DNA of 64,000 nt from Saksenaea vasiformis B4078. Its lineage: Eukaryota > Mucoromycota > Mucoromycetes > Mucorales > Saksenaeaceae. The notes under the pieces were generated by a model. That model was not told where the DNA came from and ran no database searches. It was given only the letters and a program-made list of their open reading frames with translations. Shown here in pieces: positions 1 to 12,361 of this stretch. The number at the start of each line of letters is the position of its first letter. Position 1 is the stretch's first letter. Position numbers and translations under genes: made by a program. The stretch spans positions 1 through 64,000 of the forward strand of contig JNDT01002276.1 in the NCBI GenBank assembly GCA_000697055.1. Reading direction: 5' to 3'.

Positions 1-1946
1 CTTGCCGTCGCCTTTCTGCGGAACGCCGCCCTCCCGTGACATAACCGATGCACTGCATTCTTTCCATTAGGATCTCTCGATTGTGCTGGGATCGTTCACT
101 TGAGGTCCATGCACCTATGTACTCGTCGCCAAGCCGGCGTCGAGCTCTATTTCGCCGTTCTATGCTCGAGGCAATAAGTTATAGTATTCATCAATTCAGG
201 AGCGGAAAACTTACCGGATGCAGTATCCCATAACTCAGATAGACCCTGTCTTGCGCCAGCTAGTATGGATGGTATGTCGGCCAATTGTTCACGAGTTTGG
301 CTGCGCTGCAGTAATTCCTGTGCAAAGGCTTTGGTCCCTGGCACGAAGGTGATCCTATGTTGGTGTAACATCTCCAGGCATGTATCTACCACAAGTAAAA
401 GACGAACCCAGCACCAGTACAGGAATCGTAGGGTCCTTGGATCTACGGATCCATACTGTGCAGCACCAGGATGTATATGCGGGACCGCTATAGCCCAATA
501 ATGCTCTGGTTCGCTGCCTTCCACCGCGTCTTCATATGAAAAATTGGAGTCATAGTTGGTCAGGAACGGCTCGCCTATGAGTGTCGGGTATTCCGTTTTT
601 TCCAATGAATATCTTAAATAGGTCAAAGTTTAGAACAAAATTCAACATAGGTTTGAACTTTCAGCTTACCGGCCGTGAAAATTAGAGTAAGACACTGCAG
701 CGGGATGAAAACCAAGTGTAGCAATGATCAAGGGATTGAGCGCTTTGAGTACTTCTGATGCTGCGTTGATATGCAAATCATCGTGTCCTAGCACCCGGGT
801 AGGCCAAAGGTCTAGAAACGAAACCTCGACATTGGAATCGATTGATCCATTTGGATACTGATGGCCAAAAGCGCCAAGTTTTATGAGATCTGAAGTTAAC
901 GCACCAGAGCGGCTACCAAGGAAGAAGTTTCGCAGCTGCTGGAAGTCTTCTTGACTGATGACATCAGCTAGTATGGCAAATGGCGTGTGTCCTGACACAA
1001 GACATCCAGGAAGCGGGAGGGCTCGGCTCGCATAGAACGGAAGATGGTCTTCCGTAACTGTATTCGAAGCAGTATGATCTACGGTTCCCAGTTGAGTGCG
1101 ATAGTGACGGTAAATGTTCTCGACTGAATCCCGGATCATTTGCATCTGTGGCGTTACTTGTTGATGCTGATGAGGTAGGAGCGACAGGACATAGGATCGT
1201 ACTTGCTCCATCTGCAATGATTCCACAGTCGTCATGTCCTGATCTGAAGGGATGAAGCTGGAATAGTAGCCTCCTGGTTGCGAGTTCAAGATCACATGTC
1301 GTCCAAAGATATGGATAAGTACTGTCTCCACATTGTCGACAATGGTACGTTGCTGGGTTTGTTCGTTCCCTCCTGGCATCGTTAACTGAGGTATATCGAA
1401 TACCGTATACTGCTTCTGCGGATACATATCCTGCATTGTGGCCGAAAAATTCGAGAAACGTGACATAGTAGAACGAAGATCTTGAGCAAGCCGCTCAAGT
1501 GGAGTGCTTTCCGAGGTGTATCCTACGTAACGGAAGAACACTTCATCTAGGTCTTGAACATTGGCAGAGGTTTCAGGGAAGAAATCAGGATCGTAGTATC
1601 GTGTGTGATACTCTTCCAGTAAGCGAACAGCCTCATCTCCAGTGAGTTGAACAGAACGTATATAAAAAGCCGCATCATTCATTGGCTCGTCATCTTCATC
1701 AGAGACGTATACCGACAATGCAGCCTGTAGCTCTTGGTTGCTTACTGTAAATGACTGCTCGGTAAGCCTAAGCAACAATGGAAGTGAAGTCTCGACATCT
1801 GCTGGAGCCATAAGAGCAGTAACAACAGAGATCAAATTGCGAGCATCGACATGGCTTTCTGACAAGCGTTGCCGGACTATGTGGAGTATATGATTAAATG
1901 TTTGCAGCAATTGTGGTGAGAGGTTGGGATGCGATTCCTGAAACAT
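1..1946 (-). CDS. Uncharacterised protein, 3' end beyond left edge (exons 1946-670, 612-215, 159-1)
   Basis: Three exons join in phase. Exon 1 runs from an ATG at 1946 to 670 and ends in a GTAAGC donor; exon 2 is 612-215 and ends in GTAAGT; exon 3 (from 159) stays open to the window edge, giving at least 611 residues. The introns are 57 and 55 bp, and the first has a CTAAAC branch-like motif. An in-frame upstream extension to 1967 lacks an ATG, and a CAG just before the start could be an acceptor, so a further 5' exon is possible. I recognise no domain. The N-terminal part is moderately acidic and rich in Leu, Gln and His; the exon-2 part has aromatic and Trp residues typical of a folded domain. 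A degenerate relative of its N-terminus lies at about 14.12-14.25 kb, so this belongs to a local multicopy family. Function unknown. Confidence 0.7.
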
Positions 1947-1967
1947 ACTGATATGATGGGGAAGCAA

Positions 1968-3030
1968 ACAAACAGCGAGAAATCAATACATTATATATCA
2001 AGAACTTTTCTCATTTATCATTGTGTGTAGAATGGTTTATCGTACGTGATATATCTGGCTAGTGATGAAGCAGTCTCCGGATATTTGGAACCCAGATACT
2101 TGATTGTATTCCACTCATTGTGTTCTGTTCAGCTACCATAAAAGGATCTGAAATGTCTTGAGCACAGACAACAAATAGAGCACCATAAAGACACCAAGAG
2201 TGGTGGTACTCTAGTTCCTTTGTACAATGCATTTCTCCAAATTTTCTATCAACTGATATAATGGAAGTACTGCCTTAAAAGGACGTGAGGAAGGATGACT
2301 GGTTCCAGGAGCAGAATTCAGGTTTCTTGCACAATCACAGAGTATAGTCCCGCTCCATCAGTGTTTATAGATAAACGAATTGGACCATTTTCATTGAAAG
2401 AAAAGACCATTCTGGATAGGCTGAGGTCTCTCATCCCATTGTCTTATTTTATCCCTTAAATTCTTCAATGACCCTGTCCTTCGTATAATGAAAACTGTCG
2501 TCGTATGATTTTTATACTGACCGACTAGAAGTCGGTAATGCATTTATAGATATGTACATAAAGAAAAGCACGCTTATACCCTCAGGGAGGTTTGTTCCCG
2601 CCAAAACAAAGAGATGTACGTTTATACAAGATCGGCTTTTCCCCCATGTACTATCGTGCGAACAAGTTAAAGGCCGCAAATCTAAGCATCCACTTCAAAT
2701 CTTTTCAGCGACTTATACATGAAGCAAAACCGTGTCCACCCTTGTGGGTAGAACTGGTCCAGAAATTGTTGTAACAGTCATAAAGCGTCTATCTTTTGGA
2801 TAATCCAACGAAAAGCGTTCCTTGCCGCTATTGAATCTATGGGCATCTTCAACGCTGGACGGCTTACCTGCGGGTGTTGGACTTGGATTGGTTCGTCGCG
2901 CCCGAATGTATAAGTTGTGTATGGTCTGTTGGTGGCGTCAAATGTAGTTGTTTTCGAGTTTGTGTTTTGGGCATTGCCTCTATTGCTGCATTCTTGCCAC
3001 AAGGAAAGGTATCGTGGGAGATACATGGGA
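1968..3030. other. Intergenic, no supported gene
   Basis: AT-rich sequence between the first gene and a coding-like relic. Short frames on both strands lack start context, splice partners or recognisable motifs. A donor-like GTAAGC on the minus strand near 2868 has no convincing exon around it. Confidence 0.5.
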
Positions 3031-3381
3031 GATCGAACATAGAAGAATCACGAAACAACAGCAAGCCACGCGAACTCGGCCTCCGCGTGTCGAAATCCCT
3101 ATCGGAAGACAGCTGTCTCCGCGTCCACGCCAGGAACGTCAGGTTCTGCAGCGCCTTCAGACTAGTAGATGGCAGCAATCCCAAAGACTGGGATCTCGTC
3201 CTAAGGAACCAGGACAACAAAGATTTCGCCACACTCGACTTTTGCTGCTCAGATTAGAGAATTTCTACACCAACATGCCAACATCCTCGTGCTCCTCAAT
3301 GGCTGCGATGTCTCAATGATCCGCGGACATACAGGAACAGCATCGCGTAGAATAACTCTTTTCTTCGGGAAGTCCCGTTAA
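3030..3381 (+). pseudogene. Coding-like relic, family unknown
   Basis: Plus-strand frames here read like protein but need at least one frame change. A Q/R-rich stretch in one frame (about 3030-3240) is followed, one base out of phase, by a hydrophobic segment ending at a TAA at 3379-3381 (…NILVLLNGCDVSMIRGHTG…). Nothing before about 3030 looks coding. I do not recognise the family. It lies in a repeat-rich interval and is probably the tail of a decayed gene or mobile element. The open minus-strand frames over the same bases look like shadows. Confidence 0.25.
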
Positions 3382-3692
3382 GTACTTGAGCTCAGGAAAG
3401 AATAGATCGCATCATGCGACAAGATCGGCCATCCAACCAGAATGACTCTCTTGATCTGACTTGTATTTCTATAAAAGCACGACTCTTTTTTCTTTGGCAT
3501 ACAACACGGTAGAATAAACCTTCGTAGCAAGATCAACAATACGACTAACAATTAAGCTTGCACTTGTTTAGTACACAACTTTTATCAATAGAGACTCGGA
3601 AAAAGAGATATGAAAAGCCTTATTGTATCTAGCGCAGTAATATAAGTAGCAATCATATACAAGTTTGTTTTATAGAGAAGAAGCCTCTCGCT

Positions 3693-4914
3693 TCAATGCT
3701 TTGCAGGAGCAATTTGGACCTCGGGTACCACCTGATTGAAAACGACATAGTTGTTCTTCAAAAAAGTGTCGCCAAGGATAGCAAACGATGTATTACTGGA
3801 GATGAAGGCAGCTTGACATTGGCCATCCACACTGGGCAACACGAGCGAATCTGCAGGAACATAAAACTGCTTGCCGGATAATGTGAATGCAAGAGATTGA
3901 ACTTTGGATTTGTCGCAATCAATCGTGTAGAAACCCTCGCCAACATCCGTAGCGCCATAAGCCTCAGCAATCTTTGTAGCAATGTCGTTGGGGAATCCCA
4001 GAGCTGTACTGCCAGTGTCAAGGACGCTGTAAAAGGATCCTTCTACTTTCCTGTCAGCGACGTTGAGAGATTCAACAACCACCGTATACGCGCCGGTTCC
4101 CTTGACAACAGGTACAGTAGTAAGCTCACCGTTAATGTGATCAGGATTGTAGCCGCCAAAGATGAGCTCTCCTCCTCCACCATTCGAAGCTTTGCCAAAG
4201 TAAGCGCCAAAGATGGGCTTGTCAATAAGCTTTTGAGAAATCAAATTATCGACGGGCGTCTTGACACCATGGACCGTAGTAGCTGTATCGAATGCAAGGC
4301 CGAGGAGACCATCGACCGGTCCAATATTGCCAGTAACGTTTTGAGCGAGCTCAACAGTTTGATTTTTGATTGCAAAGCCGCCAAGTGTAAGCGTATCGAT
4401 GCCAAGTATTCCGCTAGCAGTCGACTTGTCTTCATATTCAATGTGCCAAGGACGACCATCTTTCTGATAGGTACTGGATTTGGAAGCATCAAAAGCGTTC
4501 CTCTTGGAGCCACAATTCGTACAAAGGGTAGATGCTGAATTTTTTTTTAAAAGAGATGCATAAGTGATGCTATCACGCTCGAAAACCCTTACCAAGCCAG
4601 AAATCAGAGGAACCAGTGTCAAATTGAACCTTGAATTTTTGTGCGGGAGTGCCAACTTCCACTTCACCATAGTACAATAAATCATTTTGGTAGTCTGTCA
4701 TCGAGACAACGGTAGAGCCAGAAGAAGCACGAGTATTAAATTTTGCATACTTGGCGCGGCTATAGCGAATAGCAGCAGCCGTATCGATAGCAGAATGGCG
4801 GTTGGCTGTAAGAGGGATACAGATATGTCTTTCGTTGTTCTGAACAGGAGCACCTCTGATAGGTACGAATGCAGTGATGGCAAAGAGCGCAGCGATATTT
4901 GCGACCAGTTTCAT
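3693..4914 (-). CDS. Secreted pepsin-like aspartic protease (family A1), exons 4914-4593 and 4534-3693
   Basis: Exon 1 (322 nt) and exon 2 (842 nt) join in phase across a 58-bp GT-AG intron to give 387 residues. Residues 1-21 form a signal peptide (MKLVANIAALFAITAFV), followed by a basic propeptide-like stretch and the mature enzyme. The two catalytic aspartates are visible: DTGSS at about D99 and DTGST at about D280. The flap has a Tyr in an IEYxDKS context near residue 141, and a disulfide-type CTNC follows the first active site, as in rhizopuspepsin. The length is normal for the family. The expected role is extracellular protein digestion at acid pH. It is a close paralogue of the plus-strand gene at 12362, with identical exon lengths and the same intron position. 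A TATA element lies 45 bp upstream. Confidence 0.95.
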
Positions 4915-4958
4915 TATCAAACAAGTGGATGGAGATAATGAGCACCGAAGTCCAGAGG

Positions 4959-4968
4959 CTTATATAAG
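4959..4968 (-). promoter_or_regulatory. TATA box of the minus-strand protease
   Basis: The palindromic element CTTATATAAG lies 45 bp upstream of the protease ATG at 4914. The plus-strand paralogue has a TATA-like run at a similar distance. Confidence 0.6.
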
Positions 4969-4984
4969 TTTCCTTGACGTTGAG

Positions 4985-6276
4985 GATTACACGTACAAAG
5001 TCCCTAGCTCCGGTGGCGCGTACGGTCACCTGTAAGGCATATAATGTGAGATCATACCTCTCCTCCATGGTCATCCACAAGTGACTGAGCCACTACCTCT
5101 ACGCATACGTGGTAACGTAGCACACAAATGAATATCAGGATTCCATCATATGAGAATTGGAAATAACGTGGCTTTGTTACAGCAACACTCTTCTCTAGTA
5201 AAGGAATACCCACATGCTTAATAGAACAGACTTTGGATTTCGACGTCCACCCAACCATTTCCCTACATTTACAGCTCTGTCACGAATGACAAATAGACGG
5301 CTCTCTCATTTGAGAATGGTAGTTGTCGAAAGCCATAATCTCGTGGAGAATGTAATTGTCTATTTTTACATTTGTAGGACGCAGATCTCGAGATTGCTCT
5401 AGCCACAGATATTGTCTGAAGAGCCTTTTTTTTTTTCGGAACAGAGACGGAGCCAAGTAATGCTAACTGTGCCGATAAGGAGTATCGTTTACCAGTATGG
5501 TATCCCCGCAATTGGAAATGCTTACTTCATAATAAGTAAATCCGAAAATAGACAAATCCAGACGTGCAACTCCTCCACGGGACTCACCATGAATCCCACC
5601 AAGAAGAACTTAGTCGAGGATCCTTGATAAACGTATTTGCCTAAATATCCTATTAATGAGCAATAGAAGTCCAATGCCTGTAGCAAATTAGCAAGTAAAT
5701 CGACAAAGTATCATGCATAATGCCTGTAGAGTTTAACTATGATAGGTTTCAACAGAGTAAAACGGCTTATTATGTGTCATATAGCGTCACAGGCTGTAAA
5801 AGAAAGTCAAGGAATTGATATTTAGCAGTGACTCAAATCTCATGACCTGCAAAACAGAGCAATTTTTATCTCGAAGCTACATAAGGGAACGTATCAAGGA
5901 TCTAGGAATAACAGCGCTAATCATTTCGATAGACGCTAAGCCTTCTGAAACCTGTACAACGTACGACGGTAGAGCTCTGGTTTTTCCTCCAATAGAAGGT
6001 GCCACTTCCCAGTTTCGTTAATTATATTTGGTCTAGGCGCTCTAGCCATACAAGGATATTTGTCAAACAGCGCTCAGAGCTACATTTTCAACGGATATGT
6101 CATGCACATAAATGCTACTGTTTAATATAACTGTGTCCGAGATATTCTATCCGTTAGTCTCCATGAAATGTGATCCAGTTAGACAGATTTAGCAGATACA
6201 AGTCGATCCTGACGAGATTTTAGTATGATAGCAGGTGTGACGGTTTCGAGGTAATGATCGATGGCTTCACTATAGC
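4985..6276. other. Intergenic, no supported gene
   Basis: About 1.3 kb of AT-rich sequence between the protease promoter and the LINE/LTR locus. No frame shows domain motifs or a plausible exon chain. Confidence 0.45.
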
Positions 6277-6808
6277 TCATCCCTTGGAGAGGTTAGATAT
6301 GGCACCTAAGATTGCGGGCTCTGATGTCGTATAGGTCACGTATGAGGACATAGACCCACATCTAAAGATCGGCATTATATCCAAAGTCAAGTCCACCTCA
6401 GGAACACAGATCCACTGACCAGGGCCAAGATCACAATCTCTGAATGAGTAGAACAATAATAAGACAGATGCGTAAACATATGTAATCATCTCTTACTTTC
6501 ATAACCAAATAAAGAAGAGTCTCAAAAGTTTTCCTGCCTGTCAAATACCAAACAAACGAACCGAAATCCGTATCTGGGCATAGGGACTTGGCATGTTCCT
6601 CTTTACGACAGTCCCGGCAAATCGGTGGGTCTCCCTTAGATGTGGCTGGGATGTCCCAGGCGTCTAGTTGGATGAATCCAGTTAGGCCCAAGTAATCATG
6701 GTTTTTGTCGTCAGAGACATCTAGGATAACAGCGGCCTGTCCTTCAAAGATCTCTGTTCCAGGTTCTACATATAATCCTCCCCGGAAAACCTTTCCATAG
6801 TGGCTCAT
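6277..6808 (-). pseudogene. LINE ORF1 (Gag-like) fragment with CCHC zinc knuckle, split by a solo LTR
   Basis: From the ATG at 6808 a frame of about 78 codons ends in a CCHC knuckle, C-x2-C-x4-H-x4-C (CRDCRKEEHAKSLC, nt 6619-6578). This is the zinc-knuckle spacing of retroelement Gag and non-LTR ORF1 proteins. Just after the knuckle the frame enters the 248-bp solo LTR at 6325-6572. Beyond the LTR, in the same frame once the LTR and one target copy are ignored, 17 more codons run to a TGA at 6279-6277. The upstream 6809-7230 stretch carries further coding-like frames with stops and may be the decayed 5' part. No endonuclease or reverse transcriptase is seen nearby. Calling it LINE rather than LTR-type Gag is inference from the flanking pattern. 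Confidence 0.6.
6325..6572. repeat. Solo LTR, copy 3 (248 bp, oldest), inside LINE ORF1 relic
   Basis: Begins TGTCGTATAGG and ends …GAAATCCGTA. It is clearly related to the copies at 13787 and 16863 but more diverged, and has the same length as the 16.8-kb copy. The flanking 5-mers are TCTGA (6320-6324) and TCTGG (6573-6577), four of five matching, as expected for an aged target duplication. No internal retrotransposon region is present, so it is a recombined solo LTR. Confidence 0.75.
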
Positions 6809-6940
6809 TGTTGCCTGTAAGGCGAAGGGGAGATCATGAGAATTACTTTGACCAGTTGTTCCTCAAGGTGAATCATGGTATTCCACCATATAAGCCCTCC
6901 TTATCCCGTTGGATGCCGTCATTGAGGGGCTTTTGGGAGT

Positions 6941-7230
6941 GATCATCGTCTGTGAACTTGACCTCAATGAGAGTTGTTGGTCACAAGGTGCTGCTCCTTC
7001 TTGGTAACTTTTTAGGGCATACCATGGATCATGAACCCGCTAACATCAAATCGTTGTGCTTGCCGCCTAAGACGACTTGGAAGCTACCAAGGAATTACTC
7101 GAACGCTTAAAGCTCATTATCGGTATAGAAGCCGAGATAGTTTAATGCATATAAGGTTAACATCGAACATTCACAGTAATTTGCAATATGAGCAAAGCCT
7201 ATCGGGAGATCACTTTGGGGAGCAGGGGAA
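6941..7230 (+). repeat. Left arm of a 290-bp inverted duplication
   Basis: By eye, bases 6941-7230 are the exact reverse complement of 15164-15453, and similarity stops abruptly at both ends. No target duplication flanks either arm. The left arm sits just 5' of the LINE ORF1 relic (in that element's orientation), so it may be LINE 5' sequence. It could equally be a recent segmental copy. Confidence 0.85.
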
Positions 7231-8388
7231 ACCAGAAAATGGTAAAATAAGTAGCGTCGGGAAACCAATATTTATATCGGTTTACCGTGGATATCTTAAT
7301 TCGAATAACGGGCAACCAGCGTCAATATGCTATGATACACACGCATTACGTATCATACTGCACAATCAAGCAATGGCACGCTTACAGTCCTTGTTTCATG
7401 GGAAACACATCATCTTGATTGGCTTGCTCTAGAATCATCAAGCCTGTGCGAGGTAACAGCGGGTTTCTGGTATTTGATGTAGAACATACGTCTCTAACAA
7501 TCTAGATATATATCATTCGAATATATAAGTTCTGCACCAGGTTCGGTCACAGATGATAAAATCAAGAGTGAACGCGAGAATTGACCTAGAGCAACAGCAG
7601 AACATGCGCAACTGTGATATTACAACAACCAAAAGCGAGCTATATTTTTATGCAATGTAACAGACAAAAAGATAGAGAGACTTTCCAAATTTGGATTAGC
7701 AAGCAGAGTGATGTGCATTGCTTCTAGAAGCTTTTAGCATAGTGCACGTTACGTATTTATATTTTAAATCATAGAGGACCCTGTTATCTACTTAATGAAC
7801 CCTCTTTGTAGAAAGTGAGCGGAGATGTTTTCACTTGGTGCAAACGCGAGTTTGTTTATTTTCTATCTGATCCATAAAACGAACGTTTAACCTTGTTAGT
7901 CTTCTAGATTACACTATGGGATACGCGACTTTTTAGCCGCATAGAGTAACTCCTGCGTCTTTCTGTCATTCGTACATTCATTTCTACGACGCAAAATGTT
8001 CGTGCCACGTGCCAGAAAACCAGGTGTGAACAGGGAGGGCGTGACAGAACTGCCATTTGCACCCTTCACATACGTGAACTCGGAAATAGAGGTCCATGCA
8101 GCAGGTATCACAAACAATGCCCAATGACCACAATGTGTTGAACGACGATCAGCTCCCTTTTACAAGAGCATCCAAATGCAGAATCTGCATGTTAAACGTT
8201 GGTGCAACATCTACAAGCGTCTTTCATATGCTCAAGCTTGTCTACTTGGCTGTTGCACAAGGCTGCATTTGTAATGTACGAACATGTCCACGAGCTGAGC
8301 GTGTGGGCGGTAATAACCACACGAGTACAAGGGCGCTACTATGCGCGTCACATTTGTCAAGCGCTGCTTAACTCTAGTAGGGCATGGT
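7231..8388. other. Intergenic, no supported gene
   Basis: AT-rich sequence without recognisable coding or structural features. The frames between 7914 and 8429 have no motif, splice partner or compositional support. Confidence 0.45.
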
Positions 8389-9235
8389 CATACTGTCTAT
8401 TGAATACATCTTTACGCTACTCTATGTAAATTTTGGGACCATCAAGAGCCAGGTATGCGTTAAATAAGGGATGAAATACGCGATTATCAGTACATAAATT
8501 GGCGATAAAATAATATTCCACTTACATCAACTTAGTCCCAGATGGACGCAAAATTTATTCATCGTCAGTAATTGGAAGATACTTTGGTGCCAATTCGTTT
8601 AACCCCCGAAGGGCATAGCTACCCAATGGCAGCAGCCTGCCCCGCATCTGACGCGATGGGGGCAGCCGGAGAGATTATACCGGCATAAATCCCAGTTTGG
8701 GCCTTAACGCCGCGCAGAGGACTTGAAGCGATACAACGTCTGGCGAGGTTCTATTGCGGAAGTTGGATAACCCAGTTTCCGATAATGCTTGCTTACCTGG
8801 TGGTGAACAAGGGGCTACACCACAGCCGAGACGGTTCGGGACAGAGGTCATGTAGGCTAAAGGATAGACATAAAAACATGAATAATCCTGTATGTATATA
8901 AATTGACATCCTTACCGGGGATGCCTTCTTGAGAAACAGAGCCAAAGAGTTTAAAAACGGTTCATCCGTGCCTTTAAATACGGATCATTTTTGGATAAGG
9001 CTTTTTCTTACCTTGAGCACATTTTTACTGCTTCCGAAAGGATACCGAAATCCCATCGCTGAAGCACTTTAATGCACAATTGAGGTTACCCAGGCGAGAA
9101 GTATTTCTTGGATTAGCGCAAATGAACCACTTCTTCACGCCAAGACGCATCACTCTCCAGCGCTAAAATTATTTGGCTTGAATGTCTCATAGTATTTATC
9201 TGAGGCAAACGTGGATTCCAAATCCAGTATTTACC
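8389..9235 (-). mobile_element. Large dispersed non-coding repeat, copy E
   Basis: Starts with CATACTGTCTATTGAAT then TTTACGCTACTCTATGTAAA, and matches the reverse complement of the 45.4-46.3 kb copy along nearly its whole length, ending near 9235 (GGATTCCAAATCCAG). It contains the about 165-bp terminal module (to about 8565), a GC-rich stem region (about 8600-8700) and no open frame. It shares parts, at lower similarity, with the 16.8 and 31.1 kb copies. It is best read as a non-autonomous element or fossil; the autonomous partner is not in the window. Confidence 0.7.
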
Positions 9236-10087
9236 ACGACTGTAAAAAAGATCGCAACAGATACTAAAAGACAAACATACCAAGAAAAAGCTCTCTTACC
9301 AGCTATAGCTAACGAGGTTGAGCAGGCATCCATCCCAATCACGTCTGATACATTTGCGTGTAGTAACGGTCTGATGGTTACAAAGGACACTTCCATCTGT
9401 ATGTAGTCATTGGGACTTCTAGGATGATCTTCGAGGATCTCTATGGACTGTAATATGTCTATATTTTCTCAGCAAACAATAGCCTTAACATTGTGTTCAT
9501 GCAACATACTGGCGATACAGTGGTGTAGGGTCTATCTTCTCAACTATTTGTTAGCAGCTGATCAAGTTTCAGACATGTTTGACTCTTTATTGAAGGCCGT
9601 TCGACGATTATACGCGTTCATGGTTAAGCTATTAGACCTGTAACCCATTGCAGATGAAGCATAGAGACTTGTCTGCCGGTTCTCTGACATTTATGTAGAT
9701 ATCTCCCATAGTGACTTGTTTGCCACGAGAGGAGCCATTGTTCAATTGCTTGAGGATCGCCATATCAAGACACGCTATACTAAAGTAGACGGCGGTTACT
9801 TACCGATTCACAATCAAAACCTGTCATCTTGGCTATGTAAGAAGTTTCCTCGTGCTATAGTCTAAGTGAGGCCAGTTCTACCGCTAGTCATCCAACAAGG
9901 CACAGTCGCACCCCAGTGACAGTGCTGTGGGTTGTAGTGGATAGCTTGACAATAGGTCAATCTCTAGTTGTGGCTGGCAAAGATTAAGGAACTCAGAACT
10001 TACATCCGCCCAGTTTATCCATCCAACAAGTAATGTACATATTAAACATTGTATAACAACTAGAGGGAAGCCTTGAAGCGCCCTCAT
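9236..10087 (-). other. Possible decayed spliced gene, function unknown
   Basis: On the minus strand an ATG at 10087 opens a signal-peptide-like hydrophobic stretch (residues 3-23). GTAAGT follows near 10004, and a Cys/His/Trp-rich frame follows a CTAG acceptor near 9969. A strong GTAAGT donor at about 9805 and a coding-like frame at about 9760-9650 (…GKQVTMGDIYINVREPAD…) lie further on. I could not join these in phase without stops. It may be a pseudogene or several unrelated fragments. Nothing is supported in 9236-9640. Confidence 0.2.
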
Positions 10088-10089
10088 TC

Positions 10090-11050
10090 TTTTTCTTGTC
10101 CTTCATAGGAAATCTATCAACTATTATAAGCTTTTCTTTTTCTACGACATTTACGTTGACCTGCGTTTTGTTACACGATCATGCTATAGTTATTGTCAAA
10201 ATCACGAGAAAAGCCCAAGATGGCAATTCTGTTACGGTTGCTTGTATTGGCCGATTTTTGAAAGTTAAAAAGAGAATATTAAATGACAGCCAAACAAAAT
10301 GGATGAGTCTATCTCGTACCAAAGTTGCGCACTCTGCAGTGTAACGTCCCGTGATTTCAGTCATCTGTTTCTGGCAAAAGCACATGTATGGTAAGAACGT
10401 AAATGTCAGATCGCTTTTGCTAAAAAAGGGTCCAGCAAGAACATAACAGGGTCCATTGCGGTCTAAGATGTGAATGCGCAAGAGCTCCACAGTACAAGCT
10501 CGCTAGAACTCAAAAGCGTCATTATCGTCAATCCCAACGTGGTAATATTGTCTCGCTTTGCTGAAATCCGTTGGCACCTGAAAGGATGCCCCAGGAGATA
10601 AAACTTATGAAGTCTCACGTTTTGCTTAATTCATGTTGTGTTTCCGGGATTGCGTACTCGACAGTGTCACAGATAGGAATTTCGCTTGTATGCATACATC
10701 ATCTAACTGGATATAGTCAGAAAAGCTATACATAGCTGTTGAGCGGTGATTTATGAACTCATCAATGTACTCTGGCTGAAAGTGCGCGTGCCACCAGAGG
10801 GAATCCCAGGGAAGTGTTGTCACGTTGCACAGGTTTTAGAAACGATGACTCAAAAACGAGCCAATAAGAAACGGGATTTTTAATGCTGCGCCAAGCCTTG
10901 GTTCACAGATGTTCACAGTGCCGCGCAGCGATCGACCGATTATCAATACCGAATTTCGCCTGAGCGTTTGTATCAAAATAGATATTACGTTGAATAAATT
11001 TTGTGTTGGAAGTTGATGGATCGTTGCGCTGGAAAGGCGTTAATCCAATG
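10090..11050. other. Intergenic, no supported gene
   Basis: No feature is supported. A minus-strand frame ending near 10630 has some protein-like composition but no recognisable motif or splice partner. Confidence 0.4.
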
Positions 11051-11233
11051 ATTTTTATGCTACTCGAATAAATTTTGCATCCATCGGGGACCACGTTGAT
11101 GTAAGTTGAATATAACACCGTTGCCACTTCCTATACTGATGACTGTGTATTCCATTCCTTCTTTAGCGCAAACTTGGCTCTTCATGGAAGCATAATTTAT
11201 CTGAAGTAGCGTAAAAATTGTTCAATAGACAAC
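11051..11233 (+). mobile_element. Stand-alone terminal module (MITE-like), copy A
   Basis: Opens with TTTTTATGCTACTCGAATAAA and closes with the inverse, GAAGTAGCGTAAAAATTG, about 165 bp apart, followed by TTCAATAGAC as in the large repeats. The internal TTTAGCGCAAACTTGGCTC block is also shared. It has no coding capacity. It is either a miniature inverted-repeat element or a deletion product of the large repeat family. Confidence 0.65.
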
Positions 11234-12294
11234 GACGTAACGCCATGACATTAACAAGTGCAGGTTATTTAATAACATGCTTCTCACGGTTCCCCTACCA
11301 CCATTCAGACAAAATTTTTAGTAGACTATTCTGTTCGTCAGATTATCTGTTAACTTCGTATCGAGAAAGTCGCGTTATCTATCATGCGAACCATGAAATA
11401 AATTGCGTCGCAATTTGATATGAACAACGATGTTCTCGCTTATCTTTCCTGCTACCCTTCCATAAGAACCAATAGCGAGAAATACCTGCTGTATTAATAC
11501 ACAACAGTTCCTAAACTTTAGCCTGGTCCACAATAAGTCTTTTTGGTACTGTCTTCAATTTGACTTCGACAAACAATATAGTCATAAACCAATCAGCCAT
11601 GTCACTCTTTAATATTTATTGTGATTGAGAAACTATGCATTCAAACTTATCAAAGGCAAGTTGCTAGTTTATTTCTACTGTAGCTACAGAAGCTTTTCTA
11701 TGTCCATCTTTTATGAACCAACTTTGCAGCTTGTTACATTCGTACTCAATGCTATTGGCATTGTTATAGTGAATGACACATCTTCGCATTTTTCTTTTGC
11801 GGCAACAAGCATACTTTTGCAAGGTCTTTACACAGTTTAATTATCACAAACTTGCACAGATTCGTATTATCCTTGAAAACTTCATAATCTGGTCCTCAGA
11901 TATGAAAAATTGCTCCTCTGTGCCTACCCTGGTCTGGTCAGCCCACACGCTAGGCAGCATGTTTATGAAGTGCCTTAGGCGCCTCTTGAATTTCAATCCT
12001 TCTAGTCACAAAGAGGTTGCGATAATGCCTTTTGCGGAAAAAATCGAGTGTCACTGCAGCAGAGTAGTACCAACTCAAATCTTCGGCTGATGAAATATTG
12101 ATATCCGTGTACCATGTTAGGTTTCATTTCCTATGTTTAATCGCTTTCGCCAGGCGAGTCCAAAAAGAGCGATTTTCGCTCATTTATGGATATAATCATG
12201 AGATATGATCTGAGATCATTAGTAGCGCGATTCGTACCGTTATCGTACACAATTCAACTCCATGACTTTGTAAGTGTTATTAGGAAGTAAATGA
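11234..12294. other. Intergenic upstream of protease, no supported gene
   Basis: AT-rich, no coding-like frames with motifs. The last few hundred bases should contain the protease promoter. Confidence 0.45.
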
Positions 12295-12304
12295 ATATAT
12301 ATAA
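12295..12304 (+). promoter_or_regulatory. TATA box of the plus-strand protease
   Basis: ATATATATAA lies about 60 bp upstream of the ATG at 12362 and is followed by a pyrimidine-rich leader. Confidence 0.6.
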
Positions 12305-12361
12305 ACCTCTGTCTCTTGCGTCTCCCACGTCCTCGTCATCCTATTTCTTCCTTTTTTACCA

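Noticed and set aside
6431..6497. Intron joining the two halves of the 6.3-6.8 kb frame
   Set aside because: A GTAAGA/CAG pair exists but the phases do not match, and the segment is simply the interior of a solo LTR found elsewhere.
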